The notes under the pieces: model-generated | Told to the model about the DNA's origin: nothing | Seen by the model: only the letters and a program-made list of their open reading frames with translations | The model's database searches: none | Assembly: GCF_019649055.1 (NCBI RefSeq) | Contig: NW_026570245.1 | Span: forward strand, 682,001 to 746,000 | Origin: Paramacrobiotus metropolitanus | Lineage: Eukaryota > Tardigrada > Eutardigrada > Parachela > Macrobiotidae | Direction: 5' to 3' | DNA length: 64,000 nt | Translations under genes and position numbers: made by a program | Shown here: positions 52,412 to 62,660 of the stretch, one piece after another | Position numbering within the stretch: position 1 is the stretch's first letter | How the letters are laid out: each line of letters opens with the position of its first letter

Positions 52412-53075
52412 GGCCCACTCCTGATAATCCGCAAGATGCTTGAAGGGAGCCATGGAAGATAAGATAAACTGAACTAACTGAAAATATCGAGGCGATCCTG
52501 GCAGGTATTCCAAGGTAGGTGGATAAAATTAAAAAAAAATTTGGAATGAAAAAATTTGCTTGGCCGCTGAGGTTTTATACTCCAAAAAGTGTAGGTTTCA
52601 ACTCAAAATCTACAAAACCGGATTTACTATTGTTTAGTTACTTGTACAACGTACTTCAGTTTGGAATCAACCAGTAAAAACCGTTTTGAAAACAATGAAA
52701 GACTGAAACGCGCTAATATCAGACAGAACCCATGTGGGCGTACTTCAGTTTGGAATCAACCAGTAAAAACCGTTCTGAAAACAAAGAGTGACTGAAACGC
52801 GCTAATATCAGACAGAACCCATGCGGGCGTACTTCAGTTTGGAATCAACCAGTAAAAACCGTTTTGAAAACAATGAGTGACTGAAACGCGCTAATATCAG
52901 ACAGAACCCATGTGGGCGTGCTTAAACTAATACGAGCATACTGATACATCAGCTATCTTATACACTGACTTGAAATTGGGCGTCGACTTCCCGCGCACAC
53001 ACCGAGAGGGCGCGCGTGGTCCTCGCTTCGCTCGGACCACTGAGTTACGTAACCAGCTATCTTATTAACACGGAT
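52412..53075. repeat. Right inverted repeat, with three about 89-bp tandem units
   Basis: Inverse copy of 50064-50641. Three tandem units lie at about 52655-52925. On the minus strand it contains the TATA box, the ATG (52453-52451) and 15 codons of exon 1 with one substitution (K-H for K-Y), after which the sequence diverges into an unrelated tail. Confidence 0.9.
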
Positions 53076-53692
53076 ACTATTGAAAGCTCTGTTGATAAAA
53101 GGGTTTTGTTTTGTTGACTCAAAAGACGACTAGTGTATGATTCGACATACAATAAACTCCCGACTTCAAACACGTTGAACCCGGATTAAGAGCATTTTAT
53201 ATTAAAAGAACGAGGCCACTGATCTAATAGAACAATACGGTAGTTCCGCTTGCATGGAAAGCTAACCGGAGCTATTCATTGCTTTCGATTACTCAATGAA
53301 TAGGTACAATGTAATAGTATCTTAACCTATACAGCCGGACCTATTACTGTTACAACTTTACCGATATAGACAGACTAAAAACTTGATTTAATAATTAAGC
53401 TAGACAGAGCTTCTTTGTGCTCTGAAACAAACTGATCAGCATAGTTTATTACATGGCACCACCCACACACTCTGTTTAACGCAGTTTAATACAAATCGCT
53501 ACCCACTACAACATAACACAGTTGGCTAGTACAACATTAGTACAACAATAGTACAACGTACCACAACATTAGTTCCAGGCTAAACCTGTACCACAAAGAC
53601 ACAAGACAGTGAATAATAGTTAAAGTCCAAAAAAAAAAAGCAAAAACAAATTTTTAGAAATTGAGTATTTTAAAAATTACGCAGACTTCTGG
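53076..53692. other. Non-coding interval, nothing recognised
   Basis: AT-rich, with several gtacaaca repeats at about 53535-53575. No gene. Confidence 0.35.
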
Positions 53693-55158
53693 CTAGTTAT
53701 GGCGGCGACGGCTAGGGTCAGAATTGTCTGGCGAGTCGGTAGAGCGCTTGCGCGTAGCCGAGTGTCCGTATATTTCCTCCGGATAATGGTCTCTGGGCGA
53801 GTTAGCGATGCGGCTAATTTGGTCGCGGATAAAAGGCTGGGAAAGAAGGCTATTGATTCTGTCAACGGTGGCTTGGTCCTCTGGTGAAAAGTCCGATACT
53901 GGCGTTAATGGGCGCGAAGCCGTGGAACGGAATGGTGTTGGCGGGCGACGGCGGCGTTGGTGCGCATTCAGAAAGCGTGGTCGGCATTGATTGCGAGTCG
54001 GAGTAGTAAAGGCGTTAGAAGTGGAAGGCATTCCGGGTGACGGCGGAGTTGAAGAGCGGCGTCTACCTCGTGGCGCATCCAAAAGGCGTGAGCGGTATGG
54101 GCTGCGTGCAGGTGAGGGTGAAGTCAAACGAATTAAGTTGAAAGACTGCGATTGAGGCGGTGATGGCATTCGCTCTCGTGCAACGCGAGAAACATTCCAA
54201 CGAGAGGTATGTGCTGGCTGCGTAAGGTAACGGCTCAAAGTTGACATGTCAGGAGAAGCGGGACTGTAATCCACAGCCACCAGCGGTGTGATCGTCGGTT
54301 CGGGTGTGCGTGAACGTTGTGGTAGGGAAAATGCTAGCTCTCGCTCGGTGTCGTCAGGTAACGGAGAGTAGACGTTGTCGTAGGCGGGAGTATAGACTTC
54401 GCCGTCGTTAATTGGAGTGTAGTAAAGGGCGTTGGCTGGAGCAGGATAGTCGTTTGCTGGAGTGTAAACGCCTGGAAACTGTGGACTTGGAGGTGTGTAA
54501 TGCCCAGGCTGGTGGTCGGGTAAGGGATTCTCACCAATGAACGGAACGGTACCCGTCACGCCAAACTGGTAGACTGAGTTGTAGGCAGGGCAAGGACCAT
54601 ACGGTCCAACAAAAGAAATAAGACGGGCGTCATGAAAAAACTGCAAGTCACCCTATAAATGGTAGAAAACTATAATAAATAAAGAATACGGCTTACAATT
54701 TTACTAACAAAAATATATCGCTTTAAAACGAAGCAAGAAATAAATCTATTGTTGAATTTACCAGAATCATATCTGCCAAATGGATAGCGTGCACCTAATC
54801 ATCGGGAAGATTATTCATGGCGCTTCCTTTTGGACGTCGAGCCAGCATATCACAACGTATACGAGTAGCAATTTCTGTTTAATACAATTTTGTTGCAATA
54901 TTAGACAAAAAAAATTATTTGGAAAATTCTCTTACCGAATGCTCTGTTGGAAATGGCAGCCAGCTCTGGAGTCGTTGGAGTGCGAGTGAAAACATGAAAG
55001 AACTGGTCGATCTCCAGACAAGCGTTAGCAAACGGACCCGCAGGATCGACCAGATTGTATGGTCGATACACGCCAACGGAGGAAGTGGATGATGCGTAGG
55101 ACAATGAGGATGAAGAAGATGATGATGTGGATGCTACTGAATCTGCTCGGGAAGACAT
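53693..55158 (-). pseudogene. Three-exon gene, Ser/Pro/Arg-rich protein, with an in-frame TAG in exon 2
   Basis: Exons 55158-54936, 54874-54762 and 54652-53693; introns are 61 and 109 bp and phases (1, 0) agree. A TATA box (gaTATAAAcc) lies at 55304-55299. Exon 1 is Ser-rich, then VYRPYNLVDPAGPFANACLE. Exon 2 is short and basic in the middle (CDMLARRPKGSAM) and is interrupted by TAG at 54797-54795 (codon 101). Exon 3 is Pro/Tyr-rich (GVYTPANDYPAP, YTPINDGEVYTPAYD), then Arg-rich (RSPYRSRLLDAPRGRRR, HQRRRRPPTP), ending SDPSRRRHN. It could be a basic nucleic-acid-binding or virion core-type protein. No family match is claimed; exon 2 skipping would not preserve the frame. Confidence 0.6.
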
Positions 55159-55304
55159 TATGAAAAGGTCATTAGCTAACTCAAGCTTACTAAAGGAACA
55201 GTCTACAGTGCTGGTATAAGGTAACGGTATAAGATCCAAGAAGCGTCCAAAAACTGCTGTTCGAGCAACTGATGAATGTTTACTGTGGCTGCAGTTGGTT
55301 TATA

Positions 55305-56186
55305 TCAGCGAAAATTTAGTTTCCAGATTTTTCACCGTACAGGTCTCTTTGTTTCCTTACCTGCGGTCTGGTTAAGGTTGTTTTCCCTTCGTAAGACTAA
55401 GCCTAACTGTTTCCGTACATACATGTAGGATCAAAGTTTTAACCAACAAGGCCAAAAACGTACGGTTGAGTTTCTCAGTACAAGTGTTAAGAGAAAAGGC
55501 AAGTTTCTGTGGAATTTTGATATGTGTTAAAGTTAAGGAAAGTGGAGAGGAGCCCTATGAAAAGACACTGGAGGGCAAGCAATGAACAGTAATCCGTCTC
55601 ACGACCCCGATAAGAGCCATTATGTTCTTGTTTTTTTTGGGTCAAGCGGCATTCTGATATACCCTGCATCCGTATTTCAGATCCTGAATAAGTCGCGTCA
55701 GCGGCCTGGTTTCTATTGTTTGAGAATTTTGACATAATGGCTGCCGTTCTCCTGTCGATTTGCCCTGTTGCCTAGCTAATAACCCGGATTCGTCGCGACA
55801 CTGACTAAAATTGCATTGTTTTACTAACGACACAATCTTGTTTATCTGGGTTACATGTTCTTTTGATTTGGTCTGGTACCTGGATATCTACGAGCCGGAT
55901 TCCGACGCGACTGTGACTTGCTTTCTATTGTTTCAAAAAACGGTTTTTCCGGAGTCTCACAACGGTTCTCTCTAGACCCTTTCCACGGAATGGGTCAGAA
56001 GGAATTTTCCTTCTTAGCTCCACGTATGATACAGCCCAACCCACATCGTAAGAGAACCAGTGTCCACCAGACCAAGAACTCGCTGTTTCGGTGCAAATCA
56101 GTCTGGTCAAGAGTAGTGGGTGTTTACAAATCACCTGCAGCCAATGGCCGTGCACCAGAAAAAATTTCGAGTTCCAACTCAGATGA
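55305..56186. other. Divergent intergenic region between two TATA-driven genes
   Basis: Lies between the minus-strand TATA at 55304 and the plus-strand TATA-like ataTATAAG at 56187. Contains scattered short open frames but nothing recognisable. Confidence 0.35.
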
Positions 56187-56192
56187 TATAAG
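56187..56192 (+). promoter_or_regulatory. TATA-like element of the exon-duplicated gene
   Basis: gatgaTATAAGtcg lies 86 bp before the ATG at 56273, a spacing close to that of the other spliced genes in this cluster. Confidence 0.4.
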
Positions 56193-56272
56193 TCGATGTC
56201 TCTAACACAAAATCAAATCATTTGGACAGTTTTCGTTTACTCACCACTGCAACTGGATCTTCAGTGTCTTCA

Positions 56273-57585
56273 ATGGCTATTCCCGATTTTCCTGACGAGT
56301 TTCCACTGCTTGAAGAGTATACTGGTAAGTGCACACAGTATCTGCTGCTAACTGCTATTTTAAGAAACTGTCAAATTTTGTTTTCTAACATTAGTAAAAG
56401 GTGACCTTTCCCAATTCGACTGAAGCTCTTAATAACATAGTTGTTACTCTGTTGCCTAAAGAAAATCTCGGCTTCTTTTTAGAAATCGCAAATGAATTGT
56501 TTTCGGACTGGTTGGCTCTCAGCCACTGCCGCAGGATCCGGCGTTATTCTGGCTACTTCAACCTAGCCTTTGCGTTGTGGACTGATCTCGCTTACTACAT
56601 CCGCCATTTTGATGCCCTAATCCGGTTTCTCCACGTTGCTGAATTTCATGCATCCACTGTATTTCAGCTGTAAATTTTTTCTTCGCCTAAAGTTTCACTT
56701 CGTAGTTCTTCTTTCATTTTGGCTCATGATTTATCGCTAATTTCAAAATTTCCTATGTAGAAGCAGTTGCATGATTTCTACTATTGGCTCAATGTTCCCA
56801 CGCCGGATCTACCTGACGAATTTCCACTACTTGCACAATACACTGGTAAGCCACTAAATTTGTTGATTCGGTTTAAATGTTTTTGTGTTTTTCAATTCCA
56901 ATATTTGAAACGTACTTATCCTTTTAGAACAAGTAAACGTCTTGATTGCGGAATGGGCTTTACGTACGGAGTTTGAGCAGATCCACACCTACTACACGTA
57001 CTACTCGCAGGCCAAAAATATGTGGTTTGATCTTCAGCGTTACACTCGCAATGCTGGCGTGCTCCTCCTGTTTCTCCGTCTAATTGATTTTATGGTAAGA
57101 ACCCTCGCCGTTTCTGCTAATTTATTTTTCAGTGTATAATTCAATTTCTATTCAATATTCGGTTTTTATAGAAACAGCTGCACGATTTCTACTACGAACG
57201 TGTTGCTGGCGCTCCTGATAACTCGCTTGACTCGGGTTTCTTTGAGGGCGATCCGTCGGACGAAGCTGAAAGCGACGTGGGGGACGAAAACGAAAAAGAA
57301 GGTGGACACGTTCTCGCGGACGACACTTTGGAGAGTGAGCCGGCGACTGACGCTGAAGATGGGGAAATCAACGCGGTTCCGGAGACCGAAGAGGAGGGGG
57401 AATTGGAGGACACTATCCTGGTTGGAGACCTTGACTTGGACGAGTATCTCAACGGCACTGAGCGCGTGGACTCTGTCGAAGGCGGCAACAAACGCAAGCA
57501 TTCGGAGGACGACGACGACGACAACGGTCCTACTGATGAACCGCCGGCAAAGAAGCAAGAGACTGAGGTGAACATGCAAAAATAA
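56273..57585 (+). CDS. Five-exon gene with internal exon duplication, about 316 aa
   Basis: Exons 56273-56324, 56426-56658, 56761-56845, 56928-57094 and 57172-57585; phases (1, 0, 1, 0) all agree. The second exon's acceptor and donor (GTATTT) are the least certain. Exon 1 ends FPDEFPLLEEYTG and exon 3 ends LPDEFPLLAQYTG. Exons 2 and 4 are related helical exons (YFNLAFALWTDLAYYIRHF; YYSQAKNMWFDLQRYTRNA). Exons 3 and 5 both start KQLHDFYY. So a two-exon module is repeated. Exon 5 adds a long acidic tail (EEEGELEDTILVGDLDLDEY, EDDDDDNGPTDEPPAKKQ). The stop codon overlaps AATAAA at 57581. No known family; probably a nuclear acidic protein. Confidence 0.65.
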
Positions 57586-58050
57586 ACTGTCGTAGTGTTT
57601 TTCTTCGATGGCTTTGTTTTTATATACCATTGAATAATAGCAGTACACTTTGACCGCTTCTGATAACTCTCATTTAATACCGCATGCCTTGGGGTGGTGG
57701 TGGTTGCAGTAATAGTGGAATTACAGTGTTATGGTAATCGTTGTGGTTGTTTCTGATGATGGAGATTGTTGTTTGAATAATACAACGTGGAGCGTTTTTG
57801 CTAGTTATTCTCACATTAAAACATGTCGAAAAAAAGGCCGAGCGGTTACTTACCGGCGCTGCTAGCGCCGGTAAGTATCCACTCGCGCCCACTGAAACGC
57901 CCAAAGGTGTGGCTAAAACACTGTTGACCAATTGCATCGCATTACAGAAAACATCAGACCAATAAGCGCATGCTACAGTAATTGAGCTCGTCTATAAAAG
58001 TTGGGCGGCACAAGATTTTTCTTCATTTCAATCTTTCACGTCTGGCGAAA
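57586..58050. promoter_or_regulatory. Upstream region of polymerase copy 2: hairpin and TATA box
   Basis: Contains a perfect hairpin at 57848-57876 (13-bp arms acttaccggcgct, loop gct) and a TATA box (ctcgtcTATAAAAG, 57993-58000) 51 bp before the ATG at 58051. The first 200 bp are T/G-rich without a gene. Confidence 0.6.
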
Positions 58051-59242
58051 ATGACTTATCAGCTGTCTGCTTCTGATCATGCGGCTATTGCGGCCATACT
58101 CAGTGAGCCGTGGATGGATGTTGATGAAGAGCAGCAGCAGCAGGTTAATGATGCGTACCAGTTAACAGTCGAGGATCAAGCAGCCTTTGATCACATGCTA
58201 GCTAATCCCAGTGAGTTCAATGAACATGATGAACAGACTCTGACAACGGCTTTGCTGCACCTGGGTCAGGTTGATCAGCGAAGCCCGGGATTTTTGGCTG
58301 CCGCTCTTGCTCTTGCGCAACTAGACGACTGGCAGTATGAAGATCCCCAGCGCCGCAAGCTGGTGGAAATGTGGCTCGAGATGAGTCGCTACCCGATTTC
58401 TCAGGTCTCTTCCAACTGGTCAAAGAATCCATTGTATCCGTTCGCGTGAAGAATAACCTATGCTTACCCGCCGCGCTGTTTCTGGGAAAATTTCGCCTGA
58501 CGCATGATTTCGAAGTACTTATTCATGGATTTCTTGGAAACGGTTGCTGTCATGCTTGACGTGCTGATGTTTGAGGAACCAGGATCCACCAGCCGACATG
58601 ATAGAACGCCAGATCCGTATGGTGAATGAATAAGTATAAATGGAGCAATAAGTATAAATGGAGCAACTATATACGCGCAAACCGCACCGAGAATTTGGAG
58701 GACGAAGCTGTAAAGATAATGGAAGAGTGCCTCTTGCCGCCTGGTCGTTACTGCGACCTTGATGACCTGGAAGTTCTGCAGAAGGAAGCCTTCCCACAGT
58801 TCCAAATCAAAGTCATTTCGGCCAATCAAGGTGATATGATAATTGCGCGGGTGCCAGAACGCAAGACGACCGACATGCAAGAGATTTTCTTGTTGTTGGA
58901 TAATGAGCATTTTGACCTTGTCACCACGGCTACTGGGTTCTACTGCTCACCCTACTTCTGCAATGATTGCGATCGAACGTATCATCATAAAGAACGTCAT
59001 CATTGCGAGGGGAAGTGTAGGTCCTGCTACCGCAACAACAGCGACTGTCTGGTGGAGAATCCTATTAACTGCACTGAATGCAGCCGTGGGTTCCACAACC
59101 AACAGTGCTACGAGATCCATAAGAAGAAGAGGAAAAATGGAAAGAATTATTGTGAGCAAATGTTCATTTGCCAGACATGCGGTGTTTTCGTGAATCTTTC
59201 CAGTCGTGGCAAAAACGTAAGACACCAGTGTGGCGAAAGTTA
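58051..59242 (+). pseudogene. Second copy of the polymerase N-terminal region, truncated and in opposite orientation
   Basis: The first about 105 codons (MTYQLSASDHAAIAAIL, Gln/Glu-rich) have no visible counterpart in the 49-kb copy. A frameshift near 58370 leads to SLPDFSGLFQLVKE, then directly SIVSVRVKNNLCLPAAL. Relative to the other copy about 125 codons between these are absent. After an interruption at 58517-58630 (a stop or a weak intron; aagtataaatggagcaa is duplicated there) the zinc region resumes (CNDCDRTYHHKERHHC, CRSCYRNNSDC, CEQMFICQTC). It ends with TAA at 59242 before any exonuclease motif. AATAAA follows at 59262. Either a decaying copy or a stand-alone N-terminal-domain gene. 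Confidence 0.65.
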
Positions 59243-62200
59243 AAGCAACATGTATAAACCCAATAAAAGGAATTATCTGAGTTAATGAATGTTAATTCTG
59301 TCGAGCGGCATGATTTTGTCTCGCCTTTGACATTAATGTGCTGTCGCAGTTGAGATTTATTGCTGGCCATCTGGGTGGTCAGATGGTATTCCTTGAGATT
59401 GCTCTGGTTTCATGCTGCCTTTAGCAGCTTTACATCAGTGTTCATTTGCAAAGATTTTTGATGTAGTTCACGTCGAACGTGATTTTACATATGCTCCTGC
59501 ATTATTTTATGGCGTAATCTCGTCCGCGGCATATCTTGTCGAAATTATTACGTCGTGTCTCTCATGATTTGTATATAGCCGCTTGTGTTTCGTACGATGA
59601 ATTTTTGGAGGTCCCTATTTACGTTTTCTTTATCGAGGATTAGTAATGATTTCTGTTTGCATAATATATTGGCTTTTTATTTGTGACTATCACCATAAGG
59701 GCGGTTGCCCTGTTCTTTCAGCCCGGCATATTGCCGGGTTCACAAAATGCCTAACTTCATTTGCTTGCATTCTGGCTACCATTCTACAACGTGGACGGCC
59801 ATCTCGCACGTCAACATTTGTTATTCCCATTGGGTCATTTCTGTATAATACGAGTTTGTGTGCTGTCCTGATCTATTACATAGATTTTATATTTGTACAT
59901 AGATATTAGGATTATATATTAAATTATTTTTATATTGTATACATGTTGTAGGCTTACATACTTGTGATATGTATTACAACATAAATTTTATTATTGGTTA
60001 TTATGATTATAAATATTATTATTATATATATCATCATTAATATTGTTATTATATATATTGTTATTATATATAATATTATCAATATCATTGTCATATTATA
60101 ATTATATTGCTTGTATCATTATGTCACAACCTTCAAGGGATTGATCTTAATATGTATAGATCTATCATATTATTACTATATACCGTGTATGGTTTTACAC
60201 ATTTCTACTCCTTTTTGTATATTGTGTTAAAAGGTTATGTCAAACAAATCATTGATAGATTTTATGATATGTTATGTTTTATTATTAATATATTTTATAT
60301 TATTGTATATTTATTATTTATAGACTTCATTATCAGGTTTATTATTTATATTGTGTACCTACTGTGCGTGTAGTGTATCATTATATATTACAGTATTATT
60401 GGTATATGTATTATAATATATTATTGTATTGTGTTATTATATCGTATTATTATGTTGTATTATTAAACTGTACTACCTTATGATGTAATATTATATTTTA
60501 TAACTGCATTGTATTCTATCGTATTGTATGCATACTATATCTTATACATATATGATATTTGTTTACAAAATTTTACCTTATTTTTATATATTATTTATGT
60601 ATTATTATGTATTATTATTAATATTATTATTTTATCATTATTTGTTGTTATTGGTAATATTAAAGTTATTATTATTTTAGCCTTATTATTATTATTTAAA
60701 ACACTATTGTTATTACTATGTACCATTGTTCTTGCTGTGGTCATGATCGTTATTGTTATAATTGCTGTATTATCTTCCCGTTTTACTATTGTTCGTTGTT
60801 ATAATTTTTATTCGTCCTGTTATTGTTAGCCCCATTGTTATCCGAATTATTTTTATCTTCGTTACCCTGTTATTTATTTCTCTATTTGTCATCCCTGATA
60901 TTTGTTATCCGTGTGATAATTTCTGTGATTCTTATTCTTTCTCCCTGTTATTTCTATTCCTATTGTTTGTTGCATCCCCGTTCTTAATGTTTATATATCC
61001 TTATTTCTGTTATCCTTACATCCCTGCTCTTGTTGTTACTTTAGAGCGTCCTATTTAAGTTCTCTTCATTGAAGTTTCAGCAAATGGTGTCTACAATTCG
61101 AAATCGGAGTAAATTTGTGACTACCACCGTATGGGCGATTGTCCTGTTCTTTCTTTCAGTCTGGCATATTGCTGGATTCATTTGTTCACACTCTAGCTAC
61201 TCTTGCAGTCTTATACGTGTTATTCATTGTCATTTATTGTTACTGCTGTTATTTATTGTATCCTCGTTTCCACTGATGCTATAAGCGTATTTTAATATCC
61301 TGTTTTCGTTTTCCTGTTATTTATTATATCTCTGTTCATATTCAATATTATTCTTTTTCTTTACTTTACGCCTCTGTTGAATTAATTTCACTGGTGCCAT
61401 TAATGGTGTGATCCGTAATATATATGCCTTGTATTTATCGTTAAATACTTATTGCCAATATTTTCTGGTTGCCTTTGGTCAATAATTCCATATTTTACCG
61501 TGAAATGCGTTAACCAGCATCACATTTCCGTGTCTACGCAGAAAACGTTTCGGCGGCATATTCGGCGGCACTGCCGTTTTTATCTGTTTATTTTTATTTC
61601 ATTGTGTCTCATTGTGTTTCAATGATTGTATCGTTTGGTTCCGCTTGATGCCTGATAATCGCTTAATGCTTATATCCGTTGGTCACATGTGTTTACAATT
61701 GTTAGTGGAAACCAGCATCACGATTCCTTCGTTGTCATTTCGGTTCCCTTTGATGGCTTCTTATTTGGATGTACAATATGCATTGCCTTCTGCTTGCATC
61801 TCAGTTCCCTTCATTCCTCAGTGATGACCATACTGTTCGGTTACGTAACTTGTTGCCTGATGACAGTCATAAAGTTCTCTTAATCGCTTATATAGTGATT
61901 CATAATTCTAAATTTGACCAGTTCTCTCGTCATTAAACAGTTTTGTTCTTTAATCTTGCTGATCGCTCTGGACATTTGTTGGATCAAGTCAAGTGGACAT
62001 CAAGTGCGTTTTCGTCTTGTTCGCGAGATATTATTTGCGTCCCATAATCCTGCTTAAACAGTCCATCACCATGTATTAGGCCTATTGGCTATTCACGTCG
62101 AACGCGATTACAATATATATTATATAATAGTATATATTATAATTGTACTTTTCACTTGCGAATGCCAGCGTGTTAGCGGCTGCTCTGTTCTTTCGGTCCG

Positions 62201-62660
62201 GCAACTTGCCGGATGCGTAGAATTCTGATTTCAGTTGTTTACGTTCTGACTACCTTTGCATCTTTGCTCAGCTAAATTTATGTTTGTATTGTTTCCGAGG
62301 GATTTTCACATCAAACATGACTTTTAATCGTTTTTACGTTATAATCCCAGAGACTTAACCGTATCCGATTCGTTTTGGTGTTCTCAAATTTCTTTTTGAT
62401 CCTACTGTATCTAACGCCTCGGATTAACTGATTCGCAATGGGACGAGATGGAAAGCAGTGGATATGCCGATCACCAAACCGAAGGCGAAACGCGGATGCC
62501 TATCTCGCACGCCAACGTTATTACCATTTGTTCTTCCAATTTTACCTTCAGACATATTATCCAGCATCACATTTCTGTGTCCATGCCGAAAATATATTCC
62601 GGGGCACTGAGCCGCTTTCTGCAGTTCCTACATTTCCCACGTTGTGTTGCGTAGCTCATT
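59243..62660. repeat. AT-rich non-coding DNA with three diverged repeat units
   Basis: Units near 59466-59880, 61105-61240 and 62090-62530 share a block reading tgactaycaccrta-gggcg-ttg-cctgttcttt, followed by a small hairpin and ttca-tttg-ttg...ctagctac. Units 1 and 3 also share cacgtcgaacgygatt and catctcgcacgycaac. Another word, ccagcatcacattyc, recurs at 61513 and 62562. 59,900-60,830 is nearly pure A/T with TTATTA runs. Open frames here are hydrophobic artefacts of T-rich codons. No gene is supported. Confidence 0.6.

Larger units (their letters stand above)
50064..53075. mobile_element. 3.0-kb cassette bounded by long terminal inverted repeats
   Basis: The left arm 50064-50641 and right arm 52412-53075 are near-identical inverse copies. 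The outer ends read ccgtgttaataagatagctgg. The arms differ in length by about 86 bp because of one extra internal tandem unit on the right. Both arms include a TATA box and the first coding exon of the internal gene, so the right arm holds a truncated, outward-facing promoter plus exon copy. No transposase, and no certain target duplication beyond an ambiguous AT. It could be a viral genome segment with its ITRs, a non-autonomous derivative of the neighbouring polymerase element, or an inversion junction. Confidence 0.85.

Noticed and set aside
52238-52513. 91-codon minus-strand frame starting with the same exon as the cassette gene
   Set aside because: Only the part within the inverted repeat (about 15 codons) is homologous; the tail is translated palindrome and GCGC-run DNA, so it is recorded as part of the repeat rather than as a gene.
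50064-53075. Classification of the cassette as a Polinton by its inverted repeats
   Set aside because: No integrase, no 6-bp target duplication and only one gene inside; the boundaries also do not enclose the polymerase.
60107-61284. Several plus-strand frames that look like multi-span membrane proteins
   Set aside because: They arise from TTATTA/TATT runs in nearly pure A/T DNA; hydrophobicity is a codon artefact and there are no conserved motifs.
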